DNA of 5,281 nt from Rubrivivax sp. (GTDB taxonomy: Bacteria > Pseudomonadota > Gammaproteobacteria > Burkholderiales > Burkholderiaceae_C): the NCBI GenBank assembly GCA_020851615.1, contig JADZCL010000031.1, positions 1 through 5,281 of the forward strand, in the 5' to 3' direction. How positions within the stretch are numbered: the first letter of the stretch is position 1; every line of letters starts with the position of its first letter. Below the pieces are notes generated by a model that worked only from the letters and a program-made list of their open reading frames with translations, did not search any database and was not told the origin of the DNA. Below, in pieces: positions 1 through 5,281 of this stretch. Made by a program: the position numbers and the translations under genes.

Positions 1-1197
1 ACCATGGCCGAGGCGATGGGCATCTCGACCCTGCGCTACAAGCTCGTCGTGTTCGTGCTGGCTGCCGTGCTGGCGGCGGTGGCGGGTTGGCTGTTCGCCT
101 ACTTCCAGCGCAGCGTGAGCCCCTCGCCGTTTGGCATCAACAAGGGCATCGAGTACCTGTTCATGGCCGTGCTGGGCGGGATCGGCCATGTCTGGGGGGC
201 CTTCGTCGGCTCGGGCTTGGTGCGCATCGTCGAGGACGAACTCCAGGTGCTGCTGCCCAGGCTCATCGGCACCAGCGGCAACTTCGAGACCATCGTCTTC
301 GGCATCGTCCTGGTGGTGGTGCTGAAGTACACCCCAGACGGGGTCTGGGCCTTCGTGCGCCGGCGCCTGCCGCCCGCTGCACGCGCACGCGACTGGGCCG
401 ATGCGGCCGCGCTGCCAGCGCGCGCCAAGCCCGCCGCGGGTGAGCCGCTGCTGACGCTCTCGGGTGCGCGCAAGACCTTCGGCGGGCTGGTGGCCGTCAA
501 CGACGTGAGCTTCGAGGTGCGCGCCGGCGACATCGTCGGCCTCATCGGGCCCAACGGCGCGGGCAAGAGCACGACCTTCAACCTCATCACGGGGGTGCAT
601 GCCATCAGCGGTGGCGCGGTGCGCTTTCGTGGCCAGCCCATCACCGGCCTGCCTTCGCGCCAGATCGCGCGCCGCGGCATTTCGCGCACCTTCCAGCACG
701 TCAAGCTGATTGCCGAGATGACCGTGCTCGAGAACGTCGCCATCGGCGGCTACCTGCGCACCCGCGCGGGCAGCCTGCGCGCCATGCTGCGCCTGGAGCG
801 TGACGAGGAGCGGCGCCTGCTGGCCGAGGCCGAGCGCCAGCTCGCGCGCATCGGCATGGCCGCGCAGATGAACGAGCTCGCCGGCAACCTGGCGCTGGGC
901 CCGCAGCGCCTGGTGGAGATCGCGCGCGCGCTGTGCACCGACCCCGCCCTGCTCCTGCTGGACGAACCGGCCGCCGGCCTGCGCCACCTCGAGAAACAGG
1001 CCCTGGCCGAGGTTCTGCGCCAGTTGAAGCGCGAGGGCATGAGCATCCTGCTGGTCGAGCACGACATGGACTTCGTCATGGACCTCACCGATCGCATCGT
1101 GGTCATGGAATTCGGCAACAAGCTGATGGAGGGCACGCCCGCCGAGGTACAGGCCAGCCCGGCCGTGCGTGCGGCCTACCTCGGGACGGAGCACTGA
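1..1197 (+). CDS. Fused LivM-LivG: branched-chain amino acid-type ABC transporter permease/ATP-binding protein (5' partial)
   Basis: Inner-membrane permease fused to its cytoplasmic ATPase, from the HAAT (Liv) family of ABC importers. The frame is open to base 1. The ATG at base 4 corresponds to an internal LivM site (the cytoplasmic loop EAMGI), so the true start lies upstream. Numbering from that ATG, residues 1-120 are the LivM C-terminus, with hydrophobic segments near 11-34, 47-70 and 94-110 and the glycine-rich AVLGGIGHVWGAF motif. An Ala/Pro/Arg-rich linker spans about 121-146, and LivG covers 147-397. The LivG part shows Walker A GPNGAGKST (182-190), Q-loop Q231, Walker B LLLLDE (316-321) and switch His353 (VEHDM). 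The ABC signature is divergent: LALGPQ (about 296-301), where E. coli LivG has LAYGQQ. The D-loop region reads AGLRHLE. All other catalytic residues are present, so it should be active. The stop overlaps the livF start by one base. The substrate is unknown; amino acids or aromatic/organic acids are all plausible. Confidence 0.93.
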   Translation, partial: TMAEAMGISTLRYKLVVFVLAAVLAAVAGWLFAYFQRSVSPSPFGINKGIEYLFMAVLGGIGHVWGAFVGSGLVRIVEDELQVLLPRLIGTSGNFETIVFGIVLVVVLKYTPDGVWAFVRRRLPPAARARDWADAAALPARAKPAAGEPLLTLSGARKTFGGLVAVNDVSFEVRAGDIVGLIGPNGAGKSTTFNLITGVHAISGGAVRFRGQPITGLPSRQIARRGISRTFQHVKLIAEMTVLENVAIGGYLRTRAGSLRAMLRLERDEERRLLAEAERQLARIGMAAQMNELAGNLALGPQRLVEIARALCTDPALLLLDEPAAGLRHLEKQALAEVLRQLKREGMSILLVEHDMDFVMDLTDRIVVMEFGNKLMEGTPAEVQASPAVRAAYLGTEH

Positions 1198-1940
1198 TGG
1201 ACACCCCGCTGCTGCAGGTCAGCGAGCTGCGCGCCGGCTACGGCCGCGCCGAGGTCCTGACGGGCCTGGCCTTCCAGCTCCGGCAGGGGCAGGTGGTGAC
1301 CGTCATCGGCCCCAACGGCGCCGGCAAGAGCACGACCCTGGCGGCATTGATGGGTGTGCTGCCCGCCCGCGGGCGCATCGTCTTCGATGGCCAGGACCTC
1401 ACCGAGCGCACGCTCGAGGAGCGCGTCATGCTGGGTCTGGCGCTGGTGCCGGAGAAGCGCGAGCTCTTCGGCACCATGCCGGTGCAGGACAACCTGATCC
1501 TCGGGGGCTACCGCTCGATGAAGCTGCGCGTGCCCAACTGGCAGCGCGAGATCGAGCGCGTCTACGAGCTCTTTCCGCGCCTGAAGGAACGCCGGGCGCA
1601 GCTCGCGGGCACCCTCTCGGGTGGCGAGCGGCAGATGCTCGCGGTCGGCCGCGCGCTCATGTCCGCGCCCAAGCTGCTGATGCTGGACGAACCCAGCCTG
1701 GGCCTGGCGCCGCTCATCGTGCGGGAGATCTTTCGCATCATCGAGCGCCTGCGCGAGCAGGGCACGAGCATCCTGCTGGTGGAGCAGAACGCGCGCGCCG
1801 CGCTCGAGGTCGCCGACCACGGCTACGTGCTCGAGACCGGCAGCATCGTGTTGCAGGCAAGCGCGCGCGAGCTCGCACAGGACCCGCGCGTCGTCGACAC
1901 CTACCTGGGTGCCGCAGGCAAGACACGCCAGGGATCATGA
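1197..1940 (+). CDS. livF: LivF-type ABC transporter ATP-binding protein
   Basis: Second ATPase of the Liv/HAAT importer, 247 residues, close to the usual 235-250. It would pair with the LivG half of the preceding fusion to drive uptake at the inner membrane. Visible motifs are Walker A GPNGAGKST (38-46), the Q-loop region VPEKREL with Glu86 where most ABC proteins have Gln, signature LSGGERQ (140-146), Walker B LLMLDEPS (160-167) and VEQNA (195-199) with Gln197 in the switch-His position. The Glu and Gln substitutions are typical of LivF (E. coli LivF also has VEQNA), so they identify the subfamily rather than show decay. The ATG at 1197 was chosen because GGAG (1188-1191) sits five bases upstream and the protein begins with a standard LivF N-terminus (LLQVSELRAGYG). 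The same frame stays open upstream, but that part is the shadow of livG. The start overlaps the livG stop (TGATG), and the stop overlaps the MarR gene start (ATGA), which implies translational coupling on both sides. Confidence 0.95.
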   Translation: MDTPLLQVSELRAGYGRAEVLTGLAFQLRQGQVVTVIGPNGAGKSTTLAALMGVLPARGRIVFDGQDLTERTLEERVMLGLALVPEKRELFGTMPVQDNLILGGYRSMKLRVPNWQREIERVYELFPRLKERRAQLAGTLSGGERQMLAVGRALMSAPKLLMLDEPSLGLAPLIVREIFRIIERLREQGTSILLVEQNARAALEVADHGYVLETGSIVLQASARELAQDPRVVDTYLGAAGKTRQGS

Positions 1941-2413
1941 GTCGCCCGCCCGCTGCGACCAAGCCACCGCCGGCCGAGCTGGCGCTGGGCGTGCTGGCCG
2001 ACCTGGTCGGCTTTCACCTCGCCCAGGCCGCGGTCGTCAGCTTCGCCAGTTTCGACGCCCACGTGGGCAAGCCCTTCGCACTGCGCAAGGTCGAGTTCTC
2101 GCTGCTCGTGCTGCTGCTGGCCAACGGACCGCTGACACCGCGCCAGCTCGCGCGCTCGGTCATGCTGACGGCGCCGACCCTGACCATGCTGCTGGATCGC
2201 CTGGAAGCACGCGGCCTGCTGCGGCGCGAGCGCAACCCGCAGGACGGGCGCTCGCAGCACATCGTGCTCACCCCCAAGGGCCGCCGCCTGGCGCAGGACG
2301 GCTCGGCCGCCGCCCGCACGATGGAAGACAGCCTGCAGCAGCTGACGCCGGCCGAGCACGCCATGCTGATCGAGCTGCTCGCCCGCGTGGCGGGCCGCGC
2401 GGGCCGGCGCTGA
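1937..2413 (+). CDS. MarR-family transcriptional regulator
   Basis: Predicted dimeric winged-helix DNA-binding regulator of 158 residues, within the usual MarR range of about 140-160. MarR proteins generally repress nearby genes and release DNA on binding small, often aromatic or phenolic, ligands. Residues about 14-45 form the N-terminal helices of the dimer interface. The winged helix spans about 50-112: LTPRQLARSVMLTAP (66-80) begins the helix-turn-helix, TLTMLLDRLEARGLL (81-95) carries the recognition helix, and the wing contains the characteristic D-x-R (D103-G-R105) followed by HIVLTPKG (108-115). The C-terminus returns to helices of the dimer interface. The start at 1937 is supported by the ATGA overlap with the livF stop and by AGGGA at 1930-1934, although that spacing is short. 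As the last gene of the transporter operon it may control the operon itself or a linked catabolic cluster outside the window; this is inference. The ligand is not predictable and no operator can be identified here. Confidence 0.9.
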   Translation: MSRPPAATKPPPAELALGVLADLVGFHLAQAAVVSFASFDAHVGKPFALRKVEFSLLVLLLANGPLTPRQLARSVMLTAPTLTMLLDRLEARGLLRRERNPQDGRSQHIVLTPKGRRLAQDGSAAARTMEDSLQQLTPAEHAMLIELLARVAGRAGRR

Positions 2414-2434
2414 GCAAGGCACAACGGAGCCGAA

Positions 2435-2449
2435 CGACGCCAGGCGTCG
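2435..2449. terminator. Short inverted repeat between convergent genes, possible weak terminator
   Basis: The 48-base gap between the MarR stop and the SapC-gene stop holds a perfect inverted repeat, CGACGCC-A-GGCGTCG, centred on base 2442. In RNA this would realistically form a five-pair stem with a five-base loop (CGACG/CCAGG/CGTCG). Its place between two convergent stop codons suits a bidirectional terminator. However, neither strand has the T-run of a classical intrinsic terminator, and the plus strand is followed by a C-rich stretch. It may be only a pause or 3'-end stabilising hairpin. Confidence 0.3.
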
Positions 2450-2461
2450 CCCCGCCCGCAC

Positions 2462-3223
2462 TCAGTCGTTGGCCGCCTGCGCGGGGGCTGCGGCCATGCG
2501 CTCGAACTTCCACTGCGCCAGGCGCTGGATGTTGCGCATCGAGATCATGTGGGCGTGCAGCAGCGACAGCAGTCCGCTGCGGTTGAGCTCCAGCACCGCC
2601 TCATCGGGCAGGGCACGCAGCTTCTCCTCGTCGACGGCAAGGAAGCCTTCCACCGCGAAGGTCTTGCCGTCGCCGCTATTGAGGTCAAAGCGCATCTCGC
2701 GCAGCAGGCCCAGCGCGGCAAAGCGCTCGCAGACCAGCTTGGTGCGCTGGACTTCGGCCTCGTAGCCCTGCAATTGCTCGACCGCGCGCTTGGCGATATC
2801 GCCCATCTCGCCCTGGGCGTCGAAGAGCGGCTGGCCCTCGGTCTTCGAGAAGCCGTCCCACGCGGAATCGATGCAGACCGCGAAGTTCTCGGCATCCAGC
2901 CGCCCGATCACGAACGGGTACAGCCGCAGGACGGCCGGCATGTAGTCCGCGCGCCAGCGCGGCCCGTCGAGGAACAGGTTCTCCTGGGCGCTCAGGCCGA
3001 ACACCGCCACCGGAGCGAGCTGCGGCGCACCCGCTTCATCCTTGCCGGCATTGACGAACACGATCGGGTACTCGCGGCAGGCGTCGATCATCTCGCCCGC
3101 GGCAATGAAGGCCGAGTTGAGCTGCGCCGCGATGCGCCAGTCGCCCAGCGGCTTGACGCGCCAGCCGCGGTGGGCATCGCGGTCCATCGGCACCACCTGG
3201 CGATGCAGGGCGGGAATGATCAT
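2462..3223 (-). CDS. SapC family protein
   Basis: A 253-residue protein of the SapC family (Pfam SapC type), named after a gene of the Campylobacter surface-array locus; no biochemical activity is established. Family-like blocks are YPIVFV (52-57), PVAVFGLSAQENLFLD (71-86), WRADYMPAVLRLYPFVI (90-106), CIDSAWDGFS (117-126) and PLFD (132-135), followed by a helical middle (about 142-176) and a Leu-rich C-terminal helix pair (about 198-243). No signal peptide or membrane segment is evident, so it is probably cytosolic or peripheral. The ATG at 3223 was chosen because GGAGAG lies five bases upstream and the protein then begins with a family-like N-terminus. The frame is open for 31 further codons upstream, but these overlap the neighbour's CorC_HlyC domain. 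The start overlaps the stop of the CNNM-type gene by four bases (ATGA), so the two are very likely co-transcribed and translationally coupled. The family call is firm; the role is unknown. Confidence 0.85.
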   Translation of the reverse strand: MIIPALHRQVVPMDRDAHRGWRVKPLGDWRIAAQLNSAFIAAGEMIDACREYPIVFVNAGKDEAGAPQLAPVAVFGLSAQENLFLDGPRWRADYMPAVLRLYPFVIGRLDAENFAVCIDSAWDGFSKTEGQPLFDAQGEMGDIAKRAVEQLQGYEAEVQRTKLVCERFAALGLLREMRFDLNSGDGKTFAVEGFLAVDEEKLRALPDEAVLELNRSGLLSLLHAHMISMRNIQRLAQWKFERMAAAPAQAAND

Positions 3224-4521
3224 GGGTTCTCTCCGTTGTGTGCGGTGCGCATCACGAGCACCTTGTCGACGCGTTTGCCATCGAGGTCGACGACCTCGAA
3301 GCTCCACCCTTGCCACTCGACGCGGTCGGTCGTATGCGGCAGCCGGCCCAGCAGCAGCATCACCATGCCGGCCAGCGTGTTGTAGCGCCCGCGGTCCTCG
3401 TCGGGCAGATCCTTGATGCCCAGGCGATCCTTGAGCTCGGGCACCGGAATCAGGCCGTCCATCAGCCAGCTTCCGTCCTCGCGCTGCACCGCCCAGGCCT
3501 CTTCGTCGGCCGCTCCGGTGAACTCGCCGGTGATCGCCTCGAGCAGATCGTGTTCGGAGATCACCCCTTGCACCAGGCCGTACTCGTCGACCACGAACAC
3601 GAGCTCCGCCCCCGAACTGCGGAACTGATCCAGCAGCTCCATCCCCGAGAGCGTCTCGGGCACGAACACCGGCGGCTCGAGCAGGTCGGTGAGCGCAACC
3701 TGCTCGCCACGCGCCAGCGGCTGCAGCAGGCGCGTTGCAACGAGCACGCCGATCACGTCGTCCAGCCCGTCCCGGCAGACCGGATAGCGCGCATGGCCAT
3801 GCTCGACGACGAAGGACACGGTCTCCTCGAGCGACGCACAGGCGTCTATCCAGTTGATCTCCGCGCGCGGCAGCATCATCGAGCCGATCTGGCGGTCGTC
3901 GAGGCGGAACACATTGCGCACCATCTGGTGCTCCTGCTCCTCGATGACGCCGGCATCGCGCCCTTCCTCGAGCTGGGCGGCGATCTCCTCCTCGGTCACC
4001 GCACGCGAGGGCCCGCCGTGGATGCCCAGGAGGCGCAGCACGGCATGCGTGCAGGCCGAGAGCGCCAGCACCAGCGGCCGCGTCGCCGTCGAGAGCGCAT
4101 TCATCGGCCGCGCCACCAGGCGCGCCACCGTCTCCGGGTACATCTGGCCCAGCCGCTTGGGCACGAGCTCGCCGAAGATGATGGTCAGCACCGTGATGAT
4201 CACCACCACCAGCCCGGTGGCGGCAAACGACGCGGCGCCGGCAGCCACCGACAGCGACTGGGTGAGCCAGCGCGCCAGGGGCGCGGCGAATGCCGACTCA
4301 CCGACGATGCCGTTCAGCACCCCGATCGACGTGATGCCGATCTGCACCGTCGAGAGCCAGCGCGTGGGGTTCTCGTGCAGATCCATCGCCGCGCGCGCAC
4401 CGGGCTGACCGTCTTCCACCAGCACCGCCAGGCGCGCCTTGCGCGCGGCGGTGAGCGCCATCTCCGACATCGCGAAAAGGCCGTTGAGCAGAATGAGCAG
4501 GATGAGCAGCGCGAAGTCCAT
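3220..4521 (-). CDS. CNNM/CorC-type membrane protein with DUF21, CBS pair and CorC_HlyC domain (hemolysin-family transporter)
   Basis: A 433-residue inner-membrane protein of the CNNM/CorB/YtfL group, often labelled hemolysin family or TlyC. Characterised relatives act in Mg2+ or Co2+ efflux/resistance, and YtfL (PaeA) in polyamine export; the substrate here is unassigned. The DUF21 domain covers about 1-190, with hydrophobic segments near 3-22, 57-77, 95-120 and 133-165. It carries the conserved LNGLFAMSEMAL (12-23), ENPTRWLSTVQIGIT (50-64) and FGELVPKR (116-123). The CBS pair lies at about 212-332, including RYPVCRDGLDDVIGVL (245-260) and VFVVDEYGLVQGVIS (308-322), and is expected to bind adenine nucleotides. 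The CorC_HlyC domain covers about 345-427, ending in FEVVDLDGKRVDKVLV (408-423). The ATG at 4521 gives the standard short N-terminus running straight into the first membrane helix. Its ribosome site is weak (GGTGG), and two GTG codons just upstream (VVRM) are alternatives. It is first in a two-gene unit with the SapC-family gene and divergent from apaH. Confidence 0.93.
   Translation of the reverse strand: MDFALLILLILLNGLFAMSEMALTAARKARLAVLVEDGQPGARAAMDLHENPTRWLSTVQIGITSIGVLNGIVGESAFAAPLARWLTQSLSVAAGAASFAATGLVVVIITVLTIIFGELVPKRLGQMYPETVARLVARPMNALSTATRPLVLALSACTHAVLRLLGIHGGPSRAVTEEEIAAQLEEGRDAGVIEEQEHQMVRNVFRLDDRQIGSMMLPRAEINWIDACASLEETVSFVVEHGHARYPVCRDGLDDVIGVLVATRLLQPLARGEQVALTDLLEPPVFVPETLSGMELLDQFRSSGAELVFVVDEYGLVQGVISEHDLLEAITGEFTGAADEEAWAVQREDGSWLMDGLIPVPELKDRLGIKDLPDEDRGRYNTLAGMVMLLLGRLPHTTDRVEWQGWSFEVVDLDGKRVDKVLVMRTAHNGENP
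3229..3234 (-). promoter_or_regulatory. Shine-Dalgarno site fixing the SapC-gene start
   Basis: On the minus strand GGAGAG precedes the ATG at 3223 by five bases (AACCC). It lies inside the last codons of the CNNM-type gene. It decides for this start over the longer open frame, which reaches 3316. A strong own ribosome site together with the ATGA overlap suggests reinitiation plus independent loading. Confidence 0.7.
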
Positions 4522-4589
4522 GCGCACCACCGGCCACGAGCACCGGCGGAAGAAGGCGGGGGATCGGGCAAGCGTAGCAGAATCGATGC
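4522..4589. promoter_or_regulatory. Divergent intergenic region between the CNNM-type gene and apaH
   Basis: These 68 bases separate two divergently oriented starts, so they, or the adjacent 5' coding ends, should hold both promoters. No strong sigma-70 promoter is visible on either strand. The best -10-like hexamer is TACGCT on the minus strand (bases 4571-4576), without a convincing -35. No inverted repeat resembling an operator and no riboswitch-like fold were recognised; the region is too short for most riboswitches. An in-frame TAG at 4575-4577 limits the apaH start. The promoter role is inferred from gene orientation alone. Confidence 0.4.
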
Positions 4590-5281
4590 ATGGTCCACCT
4601 GATCGGCGACGTGCAGGGTTGCAGCACGGCGCTTGAGCGCCTGCTGGCGAAAATCGGCTTCTCCCCATCGCGCGACCGCATCGTCGTGCTCGGCGATCTC
4701 GTCAATCGGGGGCCAGCCTCGCTCCAGGTGCTGCAACGCCTGCGTGGCCTGGCCGGTGCGGCCACCTGTCTGCTGGGCAACCACGATCTGCACCTGCTCG
4801 TCATCGCCGCCGGCCTGCGTCGACCACACCGCAGCGACACGCTGGGCGCCATCCTCGATGCGCCGGACTGCGCGCAGTGGCTGGACTGGCTGCGCGCGCA
4901 GCCGCTGGCCGTGCAGGAAAGCGGCTGGCTGTGCGTGCATGCCGGTGTGCCGCCACAGTGGAGCGTGCAAGACACCCTGCGCCTGGCCGCGCAGGCGCAG
5001 GACCTGCTCGCCGGCCCGCAGCTTGCCGCCTTCCTGCCCGTGATGTATGGCGACGAGCCCGCACGCTGGAGTGAAACCCTGCAGGGCGATGCGCGCCTGC
5101 GCTTCATCATCAACGCACTCACCCGCATGCGCTTTTGCAGCGCCGACGGCCGCCTCGAATTCGCGTCCAAGGAAACCGCTGCGCCCGCGGGCTTCATGCC
5201 CTGGTTCGAGGTCCCCACGCGCGCCAGCCGCGGCCAGCCCATCGCCTTCGGCCACTGGAGCGCGCTGGGCCTGATCGAGCG
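4590..5281 (+). CDS. apaH: Symmetrical bis(5'-nucleosyl)-tetraphosphatase ApaH (3' partial)
   Basis: Cytosolic metallophosphatase that splits diadenosine tetraphosphate symmetrically into two ADP. It controls the level of Ap4A, a stress-linked dinucleotide, and can remove Np4 caps from RNA in E. coli. The 230 visible residues reach the window edge; E. coli ApaH has 280, so roughly 45-50 are missing. Metallophosphatase motifs in order are GDVQGC (6-11), GDLVNRGP (35-42), GNHDLHLL (63-70), VHAG (116-119) and FGHW (220-223). The ApaH-specific blocks PPQWS (121-125), MYGDEPARW (152-160) and LTRMRFC (177-183) separate it from other phosphatases. Gln9 stands where E. coli has His in GDVHG; this GD(L/V)QG form is known from Pseudomonas-type ApaH, so it is not evidence of inactivity. 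The start is uniquely set: an in-frame TAG lies at 4575-4577 with no other start codon between. No clear Shine-Dalgarno precedes it. In E. coli apaH follows ksgA and apaG; here it stands divergent from a CNNM-type gene instead. Confidence 0.95.
   Translation, partial: MVHLIGDVQGCSTALERLLAKIGFSPSRDRIVVLGDLVNRGPASLQVLQRLRGLAGAATCLLGNHDLHLLVIAAGLRRPHRSDTLGAILDAPDCAQWLDWLRAQPLAVQESGWLCVHAGVPPQWSVQDTLRLAAQAQDLLAGPQLAAFLPVMYGDEPARWSETLQGDARLRFIINALTRMRFCSADGRLEFASKETAAPAGFMPWFEVPTRASRGQPIAFGHWSALGLIE

Noticed and set aside
4..6. ATG at base 4 as the true start of the permease-ATPase gene
   Set aside because: The codon before it is in frame and the following residues match an internal LivM loop, so the gene is cut by the window edge.
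99..743. Minus-strand open frame opposite the fused transporter gene
   Set aside because: It is antisense to LivM/LivG motifs, and its composition (Ser/Pro/Arg/Thr-rich) is that of a shadow frame.
1452..1787. Glu in the Q-loop and Gln at the switch-His position of LivF as signs of a dead ATPase
   Set aside because: These residues are characteristic of LivF proteins, and E. coli LivF also has VEQNA.
3224..3316. 31-codon N-terminal extension of the SapC-family protein
   Set aside because: It overlaps the CorC_HlyC domain in another frame and is Arg-rich. The strong ribosome site and ATGA overlap favour 3223.
2549..3385. Plus-strand open frame opposite the SapC-family gene
   Set aside because: It is the antisense shadow of a conserved protein and has no recognisable domain or good ribosome site.
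3238..4602. Very long plus-strand open frame (454 codons) opposite the CNNM-type gene
   Set aside because: It is antisense to a gene with clear DUF21, CBS and CorC_HlyC motifs. Its translation is rich in His, Arg, Gln and Ala with no recognisable fold, as expected of a shadow frame in high-GC DNA.
4522..4668. 49-codon N-terminal extension of the CNNM-type protein
   Set aside because: It would run through the divergent promoter region and into apaH. The extension is Arg/Pro/Ser-rich and not family-like; the ATG at 4521 gives the normal N-terminus.
4298..5255. Two long minus-strand open frames opposite apaH and running into the CNNM-type gene's 5' end
   Set aside because: Both are antisense to unmistakable ApaH sequence, and their translations are low-complexity Arg/Ala/Ser-rich without motifs.

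Overview
This is a GC-rich window with five protein genes and almost no non-coding DNA. Codon third positions are overwhelmingly G or C, and protein sequence features match proteobacterial families. The most likely source is a betaproteobacterium, perhaps Rhodocyclales (Azoarcus/Thauera-like) or Burkholderiales. This placement rests on composition and protein style only and is an inference. No RNA gene, mobile element, CRISPR array or sizeable repeat was seen.

Region 1 (1-2413, plus strand) is the 3' end of a branched-chain amino acid/carboxylate type (HAAT/Liv) ABC transporter operon. It starts inside a fused LivM-LivG polypeptide: the C-terminal part of the permease joined to a complete ATPase. 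A stand-alone LivF ATPase and a MarR-family regulator follow. The three genes are linked by stop/start overlaps (TGATG and ATGA), so they are almost certainly co-transcribed and translationally coupled. The LivH permease, the rest of LivM and any periplasmic binding protein would be expected upstream, outside the window. The substrate cannot be read from these parts. The regulator at the operon end hints at inducible uptake, for example of an aromatic or other organic acid, rather than housekeeping amino acid uptake.

Region 2 (2414-2461) is a 48-base gap between convergent genes. It contains a perfect short inverted repeat but no T-run.

Region 3 (2462-4521, minus strand) is a two-gene unit. 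A CNNM/CorC-type membrane protein (DUF21, two CBS domains and a CorC_HlyC domain) is transcribed first. A SapC-family protein follows, with its ATG overlapping the first gene's TGA. SapC proteins have no settled function, so this tight pairing is the most interesting association in the window.

Region 4 (4522-5281) is a 68-base divergent intergenic region followed by apaH on the plus strand. apaH encodes symmetrical diadenosine tetraphosphatase and runs off the 3' end of the window, with 230 residues visible.

I found no convincing evidence of an undescribed system. The families are known; the points worth checking are the SapC-CNNM coupling, the LivM-LivG fusion with its divergent ABC signature, and the MarR gene embedded in the transporter operon.
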